This document shows, one piece after another, positions 25,482 through 34,876 of a stretch of DNA of 64,000 nt. The notes beneath the pieces were generated by a model that was given only the letters and a program-made list of their open reading frames with translations, was not told the DNA's origin and did not search any database. The translations under genes and the position numbers were made by a program. The stretch's first letter is position 1, and each line of letters begins with the position of its first letter. The DNA is from an uncultured Desulfosarcina sp. (GTDB lineage: Bacteria; Desulfobacterota; Desulfobacteria; Desulfobacterales; Desulfosarcinaceae): contig NZ_OY764190.1 in the NCBI RefSeq assembly GCF_963668215.1, forward strand, positions 310,001 to 374,000, read 5' to 3'.

Positions 25482-26742
25482 TGGCGCCCTCCCCGCCCTG
25501 CGTTCGGGCGGGCTCCACCGCGGACGCGTCGGCAGTGTCCTCCTTGAGCTGCATGCCGGCCACCGGCGTGGAGAGATCCGACACGATCAGCTGGTCGCCG
25601 GCTTCGATGCCGTCTTGAATCAGCACATGATCGGCATCCCGCCATACCGTCTCCACCGGGACGATGTGCAGCGTGTTGTCCTCGCCGAGAATCCAGATGC
25701 TGCTGTTGTCGCGCAGGGCGGTCCGGGGAATGCGATAGACATCGTCGATGGTCCGGCCCTGGATCTCGACCCGGACATATTCGCCGATCAGCATGGGAGG
25801 CCCGCTTGGCGGATGGTCGCCCTTCAGTCCTAAAGGATCTTCGACCGAAACCAGAATACGGGCCATGCGGCCTTCGGTTTCCAGGTCGCTGAGCAGCCGG
25901 GCCACGGTCCCCAGACGCCGGTTGCCCCGGTAAAAAACGGTAACCGCGGCCCCCTTTTCCGTCCGGCTGCGCGGAACCCGGATCCAGGCCAGCCGCTCGA
26001 TTGGCAGAGAGACCTGGATCCAGTATTCGTCGGTGCCCACCAGTTCGGCCAGGGCATCCTGGGTAGAAACCTGCGAGCCGACGGCCACATGCTTTTCCCG
26101 CACGATGGCGTTAAAGGGCGCAACCACATCGGTCCGCGCCAGATCCAGTTGGGCCTGTTCGAGTTCGGCCCGGGCGGCGACCAGATCGGACTGGGCTTTG
26201 GCCAGATGGGGCTTGCGCAAGGCCAGTTCCGCGTCCTGGGCATCCGCCGCCTGTCCGGGATTGAGCAGGGACCACTCGCGCCGGGCCACATCCTGATACC
26301 CCATTTCCACCTTCAGGGCATACTCGGCGTCGACTACGGCGCTCTCCTGCCGGGTGATCGCCAGCCGATAATCTTCATCGTCGATTTTCACGATCTTTTC
26401 GCCGGAGCGGATCAATCCCCCTTCGACAAATTCCGGGTTTATGGATCGAATCTCTCCGGCCACACGGGTCTTCAGCGTGATCTCCCGGGCCGGAATCACC
26501 GACCCCATGGCCGCCACAATCACCTGATGGGTGTCTTTTACAAGCGGCTGCGTACGGACCAGGGGGATGGTCCTTTGCGGCGGCCGCTTCTGCGCCCGGG
26601 GCGCCGTTTTGCGGATATAGCCGGCCCCGGCGATCCCTATGGCAAGGATGATGACACAAACGATCAGGGTCCGCAGCCACACGATCGGACGGACCGGCGG
26701 CCTTTCATTCGGCTCACAATGACCTTCATTGGGTTGGTTCAT
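25474..26742 (-). CDS. RND efflux periplasmic adaptor (HlyD/AcrA family)
   Basis: 422 residues. A single N-terminal membrane anchor (TLIVCVIILAIGIAGAGYI, about 25-45), a lipoyl-like hairpin half (VAGEIRSINPEFVEGG), a long coiled coil (about 120-200), the second half (DVVAPFNAIVREKHVAVGS), and a beta-barrel C-terminus. It links the pump to the outer-membrane channel. It overlaps the pump gene by 8 bases and follows the TolC-like gene after 6 bases. Confidence 0.93.
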   Translation of the reverse strand: MNQPNEGHCEPNERPPVRPIVWLRTLIVCVIILAIGIAGAGYIRKTAPRAQKRPPQRTIPLVRTQPLVKDTHQVIVAAMGSVIPAREITLKTRVAGEIRSINPEFVEGGLIRSGEKIVKIDDEDYRLAITRQESAVVDAEYALKVEMGYQDVARREWSLLNPGQAADAQDAELALRKPHLAKAQSDLVAARAELEQAQLDLARTDVVAPFNAIVREKHVAVGSQVSTQDALAELVGTDEYWIQVSLPIERLAWIRVPRSRTEKGAAVTVFYRGNRRLGTVARLLSDLETEGRMARILVSVEDPLGLKGDHPPSGPPMLIGEYVRVEIQGRTIDDVYRIPRTALRDNSSIWILGEDNTLHIVPVETVWRDADHVLIQDGIEAGDQLIVSDLSTPVAGMQLKEDTADASAVEPARTQGGEGANG

Positions 26743-26748
26743 TTTCAG

Positions 26749-28185
26749 TTATCCCTGTCCAGCAGCCTCTGGACGGCGGTCTATCGCATTCGTATCGGGC
26801 ATTCCGCGCCAACTGCCGCCAAGCGCCCGGTAGAGGCCGATACGATATTGAATCAATGCTTCACGCTGCTCGATCATGTCCCGTTCGAGATCCTGAACGG
26901 TGATCAGTTGGGTCAGCACCGGCAGGTAATCGCTCAAACCGCGCCGGTAGCGGGCAAGCGCCTCTTCCAAACCTCTTCGGGCAGCGGTTGTCACCGCCTT
27001 CAGCGCCTCGATATGCTCCCGCTGGCGGGTCTCGCGTTCCAGAGCGTCTTCGACCTCTTTGACCGCCGTCAGTACGACACGACGATAGGCCCAGAGGTTC
27101 TCATCCACGGTGGCCTGCATCTGGTCCACTTCGGCCGCACGCCGGCCGGCGTCGAAAATGGGCGCCGTCAGGTTGGCAGCCAGGCTCAGCAGCCAGGTGT
27201 CGAAAAGCAGGTCCAGTTCTTCGGGTCCGTATTGGGCTCCGGCGCCGATGCTGAGCGCCGGCAGCCGATTGGCGCGTGCCTCGGCCAACTGCCAGTCAGC
27301 GGCACGTAGCCGCATGCCGGCGGCCTGAACATCGGGTCGGGCCGCCAACAGGTCGGCAGGCAGGCCGAGCGGGGGGAGTTGGCCGACAGTGGGCATCTGT
27401 TTCTGGTTCAACGCCAGATCGGCCTTGGGCGGCCGCCCGAGCAGCACGGCCAGTTCGTGCATGAGCAATTGGGCCTCGGCTTCGACCAGCGGAATTTTGG
27501 CCCGTACGTTTTCGACCACCTGTTTCTGTTGGTAGACATCCAGAGCCGAAACCATGGCCTTGCTGAATCGCAGTTCGATGAGCTCCAGGAATGTCATATT
27601 ACTGGCCAGCTGATCTTCCAGCAATTGTATCTGAAGCCTCTGGGAAAGAATCTGCACCCACCGCAGGGCCACCTCGGCAGCCAGCGAAACGGCGGCTGCG
27701 TGCAGGTCGGCCTCGGTCGCCTGCACCTCCAGCAGTGCGGCTTCCCGCTGACTTTTCACGCGGCCCCAGAGATCGATCTCGTAGCTGGCGGTCAGACCGA
27801 GTTCATAACTTTGATTTCCCACGGAACCGCCCGATCCACCGGCCGTATCTTTCCGGGTGGTTTCGGCGGACCCGAAGGCTTCCAGTTCCGGATAGAGGTC
27901 GGCGCCGGCCTGAACCGCTGCGGCCCTGGCCTGCTGCAACCGGTACCAGGCCTCGCTGAGGGAAAAATTATCCGTCAGGGCCGCATCGATCAACCGGCTG
28001 AGTTCCGGCGAGTCCATGGCGTCCCACCACGGCGACAAAGATCCCGTTTCCGGACTGTAAAGGGAGTAGGCTTCGGGTAGTTCGCCGGGTGCGTCCGGTC
28101 TGGCGGCCGGTCGAAAGGGGCTGCAGGCGGCCAGCAGCACAAGGCATGCAACCAGAATCGAAGGATATAGGCAACGAGCCTTCAT
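26749..28185 (-). CDS. TolC/NodT-family outer-membrane efflux lipoprotein
   Basis: 478 residues. Signal peptide with lipobox LLAACS (Cys about 21). Two OEP repeats follow: LIDAALTDNFSLSEAWYRL, YEIDLWGRVKSQREAAL, LAARPDVQAAGMRLRAADW and a C-terminal long helix. These are the hallmarks of NodT-like RND channels. It is the first gene of the efflux operon; a promoter and a palindrome lie 50-100 bases upstream. Confidence 0.94.
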   Translation of the reverse strand: MKARCLYPSILVACLVLLAACSPFRPAARPDAPGELPEAYSLYSPETGSLSPWWDAMDSPELSRLIDAALTDNFSLSEAWYRLQQARAAAVQAGADLYPELEAFGSAETTRKDTAGGSGGSVGNQSYELGLTASYEIDLWGRVKSQREAALLEVQATEADLHAAAVSLAAEVALRWVQILSQRLQIQLLEDQLASNMTFLELIELRFSKAMVSALDVYQQKQVVENVRAKIPLVEAEAQLLMHELAVLLGRPPKADLALNQKQMPTVGQLPPLGLPADLLAARPDVQAAGMRLRAADWQLAEARANRLPALSIGAGAQYGPEELDLLFDTWLLSLAANLTAPIFDAGRRAAEVDQMQATVDENLWAYRRVVLTAVKEVEDALERETRQREHIEALKAVTTAARRGLEEALARYRRGLSDYLPVLTQLITVQDLERDMIEQREALIQYRIGLYRALGGSWRGMPDTNAIDRRPEAAGQG

Positions 28186-28234
28186 GGATAAACACTCGCC
28201 TGCGTCTTTATGTATAATCTTAGTTCTTGAGGGC

Positions 28235-28284
28235 CGGAATTCTTTCTAATTCCGATAATATAAACTCCGAACCGCCGACCGCAA
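28235..28284 (-). promoter_or_regulatory. candidate efflux promoter with operator palindrome
   Basis: On the minus strand TTGCGG (28284-28279), 16 bases, TATATT (28262-28257) makes a plausible promoter. Directly after it, CGGAATT (28235-28241) and AATTCCG (28248-28254) form a perfect dyad with 7-bp arms over the expected start site. This is the usual place for a TetR- or MarR-type repressor; none is encoded beside it. Confidence 0.5.
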
Positions 28285-28595
28285 GGTTCAAAAAATTGAT
28301 TTATCATCCCGGTTTGACGGAAACAAGTCCTAACATGGGCGCTGCCTGGGAATAGCGATTGAACAAATTTTCGTTCGGCGCCCTCTTTTATACCTGTTTT
28401 TTTTACGTGGTTTATCTATATTTTTATAGTATTGGGATTTTTCATCACTTGCTCTATGATCTATTTAATTTTGCTATTTCTTTGGTTTCAATCGAAACGG
28501 ATACACCCACTGGCTTCATGGGTTGCCGCGGACTTTAGGCGAGCCGACTGAATAAAGCTGAACACAATGGACATAGAACCTGAAAGGAGAAGGCA
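28285..28595. other. AT-rich intergenic region before the KH gene
   Basis: The composition is clearly more AT-rich than the genes (runs such as TATATTTTTATAG). It separates divergent transcription units. No reading frame or convincing -35/-10 pair was found; AAAGGAGAAGG closes it just before the KH gene. Confidence 0.5.
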
Positions 28596-28826
28596 ATGAA
28601 AGACCTGGTCGCCAACATCGCTCGTTCACTGGTGGACAAACCTGAACTGGTCGGCGTGGAGGAAGTCGAAGGAAACCAGACCACGGTATTGGAACTGACG
28701 GTGGCAAAAGAAGATCTAGGAAAGGTTATCGGCAAACAGGGTCGAACCGCTCAAGCCATCCGGACGATTCTGGGTGCCGTGTCATCTAAGATGAAAAAGC
28801 GAACGGTCCTTGAAATTATCGAATAG
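28596..28826 (+). CDS. khpA: KH-domain RNA-binding protein (KhpA/YlqC family)
   Basis: 76 residues, the usual length. One KH domain with the GxxG loop in [16 protein letters not shown] (about 46-60), preceded by the family's N-terminal helix [14 protein letters not shown]. KhpA binds many small RNAs and mRNAs in other bacteria. Strong ribosome site (AAAGGAGAAGG). Elsewhere it often lies between rpsP and rimM; here it stands alone, which is unusual for the family. Confidence 0.88.
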   Translation: MKDLVANIARSLVDKPELVGVEEVEGNQTTVLELTVAKEDLGKVIGKQGRTAQAIRTILGAVSSKMKKRTVLEIIE

Positions 28827-28856
28827 GAGGGGATTCATATAGTTTGATATTATTGT

Positions 28857-29105
28857 TCACCTGTTGATGCCGCCGCTATTGTTCGCAATTGCATCCATCA
28901 AAACGATATCCAGAAGCCCGATCTCATCCTCTCCGAGAAAGAGAATCTCGGCCCTGTCCTTTTTCCGGGAAACGGTTTCCCGATTTTCGGATTCCAGGAA
29001 TTCATTACCGATTCTTGCTGCCATATGGCTGTTCACCTGTTGCCACCTCCCTTCCGGCCAACGGCTGCCGGTTGGGCCGCCGTCTGATTTCTCACTTGCC
29101 TCCAT
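28857..29105 (-). CDS. possible small acidic protein, unknown
   Basis: Up to 82 residues; the last ~55 look protein-like (RAEILFLGEDEIGLLDIVLMD). A GTG at about 29037 with GGGAGG upstream, or the ATG four codons later, may be the true start. The opposite strand is also open with a less natural composition. I recognise no family. It lies between convergent transcription units, so it would need its own promoter. Confidence 0.35.
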   Translation of the reverse strand: MEASEKSDGGPTGSRWPEGRWQQVNSHMAARIGNEFLESENRETVSRKKDRAEILFLGEDEIGLLDIVLMDAIANNSGGINR

Positions 29106-29313
29106 TCGATAGCAAACAGCATACCAAAATTAATAGAATCGCAACTAATTGTTTTATATATAAATTATTTCCGTTTTTATCTCATCTGAAACGTCAAGGC
29201 CTTGACACCTGCGCAGATTTTGGACACTTTGACTGCTTCCCCACCTCAATTTGCACAGATCACAGCGGCCGGAGAGGAAGCGTAATGCGGATATTGAACG
29301 GTTTACGGAGTCG

Positions 29314-30597
29314 TCATTGTCGAGAACTGCGGAACGGACGGTAGAGGGGATCGCCGATCAACACCATTTTCCATGAGAGATAAGGCAGGCTGACCGCATA
29401 GCATTCGGCAAGCGACAGAACGCCTTCGGTCAGAAACCCGAAGAATACTTCCGGTTCGGGGAAAGACTGCAGATACGGTTCTCCAACCGGCCCGACGGTG
29501 GCACAGACGCCGTCTTCGATCATGCGCTTGCACCATACCTGGCTGTCTTCCTTTTTCAGGGTCTTACATTCACTGCTGGCGACATGGAAGCCCACGGCGC
29601 CTTTCTGCCAGTCGAAGGCATCCACGTAGTGCGCCAGGCTGTACCAACCGCAATACAGCGCCGCACGCTGGCATTGTCCCGGTTGGAAGAGCGTACCGGC
29701 CGTGTCGAGGACCACGGGCAGGCGGCCGCTCTCTTCCACCCGCCGGGCCGCCCGTTGAATGGCGCGGTCGTAGCGCCGGTAGGCGGAACGCGTGGCGCTG
29801 TCGTCCATGGGCCAGCGGGCATCGAAATAGGCCACTCCAGTCAGGCCCTTTTTTTCGACGGCAATGGAATCGTCGATGATTCGCCGTACACTGGCCGCAT
29901 CGGGGCCGTCCAAACGGCTGACCATCAGCACTTTCGATTTGGAAACAGGTAGTTGCCGCTTGCTGAAACCGATGTAATAGGGGTTTTCAATCCAACCGCC
30001 GATGGGGGCATCGGCGCCCTTCACGACGCTGAGTTCCGAGTCCACCGATGCCAGGGCGTCACTGGAAATTTTTAGTTGGTTCAACCTGTTACGGACATCC
30101 TCAAGTTCATCGGCAACGGCCGAAACGGAAAAATCGGATTTACTTTCGCTCCCCTTTTCGATCCGCTCTTCCAGGGCCTGCTTCTGGGACCGCAGCGCCT
30201 CAACCTCGGCATCGGCGCGTTGCGGGGGCGGTTTCACCCGCAGCGGCAGGCCATATATCAGCACGAAGCAGCGGATGCGCCAGGAAGGCTCGAAGGTCGC
30301 CAAAATCCTTCGCAGCGGCCCGGCGATCTGCCGTTCATAGACATCCCGGCTGCATGTCTCGCCAACCGGCACGTTCAGCAAGACCACATTGGACTTCGGG
30401 ATGCCGCGCAAGCGGGCGTAGTACCGGGCCAGTTCGACCCCTTCGCCGGACTTTTCGTTGGCAACGACAAGAATCTCTTCGGGCGTAAGGGCCAGGCCGC
30501 CCCCCGGGAGAGCAACGATACAGAAAACCGCACAGCACACCGCGGGAAACCGGGAAAAAGAACGCCAGAACCGCATGAATCGGGCCGTTTCGCACAT
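29314..30597 (-). CDS. TIGR03790-like secreted protein
   Basis: 427 residues from ATG 30597 (an ATG at 30576 is an alternative). Signal-like segment AVCCAVFCIVALPGGGLA, then a body beginning EEILVVANEKSGEGVELARYYA. Later motifs fit the TIGR03790 family: LIYGLPLRV, GVAYFDARW, LDTAGTLFQPG, HVASSECKTL, then CATVGPVGEPYLQSFPEP near the C-terminus. A coiled-coil insert (about 155-200) is lysine/glutamate rich. Function unknown. It begins 5 bases after the alcohol dehydrogenase stop, so the two are probably co-transcribed. Confidence 0.78.
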   Translation of the reverse strand: MCETARFMRFWRSFSRFPAVCCAVFCIVALPGGGLALTPEEILVVANEKSGEGVELARYYARLRGIPKSNVVLLNVPVGETCSRDVYERQIAGPLRRILATFEPSWRIRCFVLIYGLPLRVKPPPQRADAEVEALRSQKQALEERIEKGSESKSDFSVSAVADELEDVRNRLNQLKISSDALASVDSELSVVKGADAPIGGWIENPYYIGFSKRQLPVSKSKVLMVSRLDGPDAASVRRIIDDSIAVEKKGLTGVAYFDARWPMDDSATRSAYRRYDRAIQRAARRVEESGRLPVVLDTAGTLFQPGQCQRAALYCGWYSLAHYVDAFDWQKGAVGFHVASSECKTLKKEDSQVWCKRMIEDGVCATVGPVGEPYLQSFPEPEVFFGFLTEGVLSLAECYAVSLPYLSWKMVLIGDPLYRPFRSSRQ

Positions 30598-30602
30598 ACA
30601 GG

Positions 30603-31781
30603 TCAGCAGCGGTCCCGGATCATCCGGGTTATCTGGTCCGCGGTCAGCGGCAGGGGATTGTTTTTGTTGGATGCGCTTTCGACGATTTCTGCCACATGGT
30701 CGTCGGTCAAGCCGAATCGCTCCATGCCGGGAATGGCAAGGTCGTCCAGCCACCGATACAGCGAATCGGTCAGATGCCGGCAGCGATCCACGACGTCATT
30801 TTGGGAGGCGCCGAACAATTCGGCGATGCGGGCAAACTTTTCGATGGCTCGCCTGGATTGGGCCGTATCCGACGCCGTCAAATTTTCAACGGTGGCCTTT
30901 ACGGCAAAAGGCAGCAGATTGGCGCAGGCCACGCCATGGGGAATATCGACGATGCCCCCCATGGGCCCGGCTACGCCGTGAACCACCCCCAGACCGGCGT
31001 TGGCCAGGGTGACGCCGGACAAAAAGGCGCCGTAGGCCACACTGGCCCGGCAGCCGATATCCGCAGCTCCCTTGCCGCAGGCCTCGGGCAGGGCGGGGAT
31101 CAGGTGCCGCAAGCCGTCCAGGGCCAGAGCGTCGGTCAATACGGAGGCCCGGGTGGAGACATAGGACTCGATCAGCTGGGTCAGGGCGTCCATGCCGCAG
31201 GCCGCAGTGACCGAGGGCGGCGCCGAAAGGCACAATAGCGGATCCAGGATGGCCAGCTTGGGGATATACTTGTCGTGCCGCAGAGACTTTTTGAATCCGC
31301 GGCTGCCCACCATAGAGATCACCGCGTTCTTGGTGGCCTCGCTGCCGGTACCGGACGTGGTGGGTACGGCAATCACGGGCAGCGATTGCCCGGACGGCGC
31401 CTTCTTCCCCACCCCTTCCAGAAAATCGAGCACGGACTCCGTCTCTTTCAGCATGGCGGCAACCGCCTTGCCCGCATCCAGGACACTGCCGCCGCCAACG
31501 GCCAGCACCACTTCCGGCGCTTTGTCGCGGCAATTCGCCACTACGTTATCGATCATGGCGGGGGACGGCTCGCCGGCAATACGGCAATGAAGGACCGTCA
31601 GGCCGGCTTTTCCAAGCGACTCCAGGATTCGGGCAAGGTTTCCGCTGCGCTCCATGGCGCTGGCCCCGGTGACCAGCAGCGCCTTGCGACCGAAGGCGGC
31701 GGCGAATTCGCCCAATCGGTCGGCGGCTCCCGGGCCGGAAACCACCCTGGGCATGGGTATAAATTGGTATATATATTGCAT
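30603..31781 (-). CDS. iron-containing alcohol dehydrogenase
   Basis: 392 residues, the standard length. The NAD-binding part has VVLAVGGGSVLDAGKAVA and VPTTSGTGSEATKNAVI; metal-site residues appear in CGMDALTQLIESY, GVVHGVAGPMGG and DIPHGVACANLL. It oxidises a primary alcohol or reduces an aldehyde with NAD(P); the substrate is not predictable. It is divergent from the B-box/TPR gene. Confidence 0.94.
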   Translation of the reverse strand: MQYIYQFIPMPRVVSGPGAADRLGEFAAAFGRKALLVTGASAMERSGNLARILESLGKAGLTVLHCRIAGEPSPAMIDNVVANCRDKAPEVVLAVGGGSVLDAGKAVAAMLKETESVLDFLEGVGKKAPSGQSLPVIAVPTTSGTGSEATKNAVISMVGSRGFKKSLRHDKYIPKLAILDPLLCLSAPPSVTAACGMDALTQLIESYVSTRASVLTDALALDGLRHLIPALPEACGKGAADIGCRASVAYGAFLSGVTLANAGLGVVHGVAGPMGGIVDIPHGVACANLLPFAVKATVENLTASDTAQSRRAIEKFARIAELFGASQNDVVDRCRHLTDSLYRWLDDLAIPGMERFGLTDDHVAEIVESASNKNNPLPLTADQITRMIRDRC

Positions 31782-31879
31782 TTATTCTCTATCGATTTGA
31801 GATCGACACCATTTTCGACCGAATGCGACATGGATGCTACGCAAATTCGTTTAAAAAGTCAAAATACGGGAGAAAGGAA

Positions 31880-33322
31880 ATGAAGCAAACCTGCAAGTAC
31901 CACCCCACTCGGGCAGCCCATTGGTATTGCGACCAGTGCGACACGGCACGATGCCCGGAATGCGTGGAGGCCAGGGACATGGGCGGCTATCATCAGGGCG
32001 AAAAGCTGCACATGTGCCCCCAATGCAACCGGCCTGTCCGCTGGCTGGGTGTGGAAAACATCATCGATCCATTCTGGAAGCGACTGCATCGTTTTTTCCT
32101 ATATCCTTTTTCCGTTCGTCCGTTGTTGCTGATGGTCGTTTTGTCCGTTCTCGCCGCGCTGTTCTCGGGCCCCGGCATCCTCGGCCTGCTTGCCGCCGTT
32201 GCGGTTTGGGGCATTGCCTTCAAATATGCCTATGCCATACTGCAATCCACGGCCAGCGGAAATTTGACCGCACCGAAGCTCGACGGCCGGACGCTATATG
32301 AAAATTTCGGACCCGTTATAAAACAGGTGGGCATCTATGTGGCCATTTTTTTCATCGCCGGGATCGTATTCGCCAAGTTGGGAATGGCCGCCGGAATCGG
32401 TTTTATCGTTTTGGCCACGATATTTTTGCCGGCCATGATCATCCTGCTGGTGACCACCGAATCATTGATTCAGGCCATCAATCCGATGATGTTCGTCAGC
32501 CTTGCGGTGAGGATCGGATGGGGCTACCTGTTGATGTATTTTTTTTACTCCATCCTCGGCGGCGCACCGGCGCTTCTCGGGCGTCATGTGATCCAATATC
32601 TTCCGCCGTTGGCGCATGTCCTATTGTTCACTTTTGTAAAAATCTATTACACGTTTATCTCTTATCACCTCATGGGGTATGTGATTCTTCAATATCACCG
32701 GGATATCGGCTACCAGGTGGATTTCGAGGATTTTAAAGATGAGCGCAGTGAAGCGGATGCGGCCTCGCCCGCATTGGATGACCCCGAAAGCCAGTTGCTC
32801 AGACGCGTCAATCAACTTATTAAAGAGGGTGACCACGAAGGGGCCGTAAACGTCATCGAGAGCGAAACCGGAGCGGATGGCATAACCGATCCCCTGCTTT
32901 CTCAGCGTTATTTCACGCTGCTGGCCATGACCGGCGCCAGGGACAAACTGCCGGTTCACGGCCGCAACCATCTGGACCTATTGGTGCGCGGTGGGAATAA
33001 AGACGAAGCGGTGGATGCGTATCTGCAATGCCTGGCGGTGGATCCGAATTTTTCCCCTTCGGCCAGATCCCTGTTTAAAACAGGCGGCTGGCTCGACGAG
33101 GCCGGGAAAAGCAAGGAAGCCATCGGTGCGTTCAACAAACTGACCAAAACGCACCCCGGAGACCCGTTGGTTCCGAAATCCTATTTTCGGGCCGCGCAGA
33201 TCTTCAACGAACGGTTGACGAATCCGCAAAAAGCGAAAAAAATCCTGACCGGTCTGCTGAAAAAGTATCCCGGTCACGACATTGTTCCCTTTGCCCAACG
33301 CTACCTGGAGCAAATGGGGTAA
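31880..33322 (+). CDS. zinc-finger membrane protein with C-terminal TPR-like repeats
   Basis: 480 residues from ATG 31880 (AGAAAGGAA precedes). The N-terminal 50 residues are a B-box-like zinc site: CKYHPTRAAHWYCDQCDTAR, CPECVEAR, HMCPQCNRP. Five or six membrane segments follow (about 70-280; MVVLSVLAALFSG, YVAIFFIAGIVFA, IIVLL-type stretches), resembling DUF4013-type integral proteins. The cytosolic tail (about 300-480) is built from TPR-like helices, ending in FAQRYLEQMG. Function unknown. Its stop faces the rhomboid gene's stop across 43 bases, and both proteins combine membrane helices with TPRs. Confidence 0.82.
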   Translation: MKQTCKYHPTRAAHWYCDQCDTARCPECVEARDMGGYHQGEKLHMCPQCNRPVRWLGVENIIDPFWKRLHRFFLYPFSVRPLLLMVVLSVLAALFSGPGILGLLAAVAVWGIAFKYAYAILQSTASGNLTAPKLDGRTLYENFGPVIKQVGIYVAIFFIAGIVFAKLGMAAGIGFIVLATIFLPAMIILLVTTESLIQAINPMMFVSLAVRIGWGYLLMYFFYSILGGAPALLGRHVIQYLPPLAHVLLFTFVKIYYTFISYHLMGYVILQYHRDIGYQVDFEDFKDERSEADAASPALDDPESQLLRRVNQLIKEGDHEGAVNVIESETGADGITDPLLSQRYFTLLAMTGARDKLPVHGRNHLDLLVRGGNKDEAVDAYLQCLAVDPNFSPSARSLFKTGGWLDEAGKSKEAIGAFNKLTKTHPGDPLVPKSYFRAAQIFNERLTNPQKAKKILTGLLKKYPGHDIVPFAQRYLEQMG

Positions 33323-33365
33323 AAAGTCCTTGCCCGGGGGCTCGAGCGTTCAGAAAATCAGGCTT

Positions 33366-34832
33366 TCAGGTGGAGGAATCCGACTGGAGAATCATGGCCG
33401 CTTCGGCCGAATCCGGGAAGTGTTTGCAGACCAGCTGCCGGCAGCGCTGCCAACGGTTGGTGCGGCCCTTTTTACGAAAGGCCTCGGCAAGCTTGACCAG
33501 GGTCGCCGGAAGGGCCGGCGCATCCGGCTTGCGCTTGAAAACCGCCATGACGATTTTCTCGGCGGCCTCGACGTCACCGGAGGCCGCCATGATCCCGGCC
33601 ACTTGCAGGTATAGCGGAATCGACAATTTGGGCCGGCCGGCAATGCGGACATAGGTTTCATAAATGCCCAGCGCTTTTTCCGGGTTGGCCGCATCCCTGA
33701 TGAGCACGCCCAGCAGGCGCTTGGCCGTGCTATGAAAATTTTCCGATTCCGGTTTCAGCTTATGGATGTTGAACAGATGCGTTAAGGCTTCGGTGTTATC
33801 CGGAGACAACTGCAGCACTTCGTCAAGCAGTTCTCTGGCTTGGTCCATTTCCAGATTGCCCATATGTTCCAGGGCCCGGTCCATCAGCGGCCCCACCTTG
33901 TCTTCCGGGGCGGCTTCAAAGCTGTCCCGATCCACGCCCACCAACCTCTCACCGATAAAGGCCAGCAGGGCGCCCCCGGCCAGGCCGCCGATATGGGCGA
34001 CATAGGCGACATGGCTGGCGCCGGAGAAAAACAGCTGATAGCATTCGTTGACCAGCCAGGCGGGCAGCAGAACAATGGCCGGAACGGTGACGGTGTCGAA
34101 ATAAAACCCCAGCGAGAAAAAAACGGTAACCCGTTTGATGCCGTAAAGCACCGTGTAGGCGCCCATGAGCGCGGCAATGGCTCCGGAGGCGCCCACCAGC
34201 GGGATGGTGCTCGACGGATAGATCAGGCAGAACAGTCCGGCGGCCGCCAGGCCCCCCAACAGGTAGATGACGACGAACAAAAGCCGGCCGGAACCGATTT
34301 CCAGCATGCACCCCAGAACCCACAAAAAAACCATATTGCCAACCAGGTGGCCGACGCCGCCGTGCAGAAACATGTAAGAAAAGTAAGTGAGGACGCTTTG
34401 ATAGGCGGGGCGCAGCCCCCAGGAAAAGGCGATGCTGCGGTCGCGCTTCTCTTCATAAGACTGACGCAGCTGGCTCCATTTCTCGTATTGCGGGTCTTCT
34501 GGCGCAATCACCTTGCCCTGTTCCAGACGGCCGAGAAAACCGGCATCGGCTTCCATCTCGAAATGCAGCGTCATCAACGCCTCTTCATCCAGGTCTTCGG
34601 GTGACGGGTGGCTGTCGTTCTTCTTTCCGGTGGCTTCCAGATAGTCGAGGTAGTAGGGCACCTCGATGTGCGCCAGCCCGGAATCCAGGTAAAAGGCCTC
34701 GGCCGACATCCGGTAGGCATCATCGCCCGTCTGAAACAGAAAGAACACCAGGCAGTTGATCGCCACCAGCAGCAGCGTGACGATGGGCGGATTCTTCCAT
34801 CCGATTTTTCCGGAAACGGGTACGATCAGCAT
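33366..34832 (-). CDS. rhomboid-family intramembrane serine protease with TPR tail
   Basis: 488 residues. The six-helix rhomboid core (about 130-310) has HLVGNMVFLWVLG, the catalytic serine in LVGASGAIAALMGAY and the catalytic histidine in HIGGLAGGALLAF. About 110 residues with charged helices separate the first membrane helix from the core. The C-terminal ~170 residues are TPR-like (QARELLDEVLQLSPDN, EKALGIYETYVRIAG). It cleaves membrane-anchored substrates; none is known here. Confidence 0.93.
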   Translation of the reverse strand: MLIVPVSGKIGWKNPPIVTLLLVAINCLVFFLFQTGDDAYRMSAEAFYLDSGLAHIEVPYYLDYLEATGKKNDSHPSPEDLDEEALMTLHFEMEADAGFLGRLEQGKVIAPEDPQYEKWSQLRQSYEEKRDRSIAFSWGLRPAYQSVLTYFSYMFLHGGVGHLVGNMVFLWVLGCMLEIGSGRLLFVVIYLLGGLAAAGLFCLIYPSSTIPLVGASGAIAALMGAYTVLYGIKRVTVFFSLGFYFDTVTVPAIVLLPAWLVNECYQLFFSGASHVAYVAHIGGLAGGALLAFIGERLVGVDRDSFEAAPEDKVGPLMDRALEHMGNLEMDQARELLDEVLQLSPDNTEALTHLFNIHKLKPESENFHSTAKRLLGVLIRDAANPEKALGIYETYVRIAGRPKLSIPLYLQVAGIMAASGDVEAAEKIVMAVFKRKPDAPALPATLVKLAEAFRKKGRTNRWQRCRQLVCKHFPDSAEAAMILQSDSST

Positions 34833-34876
34833 GGTTGCGTTGCCTCATTGCTAAAATAGATTTTCGGACGACTTCG

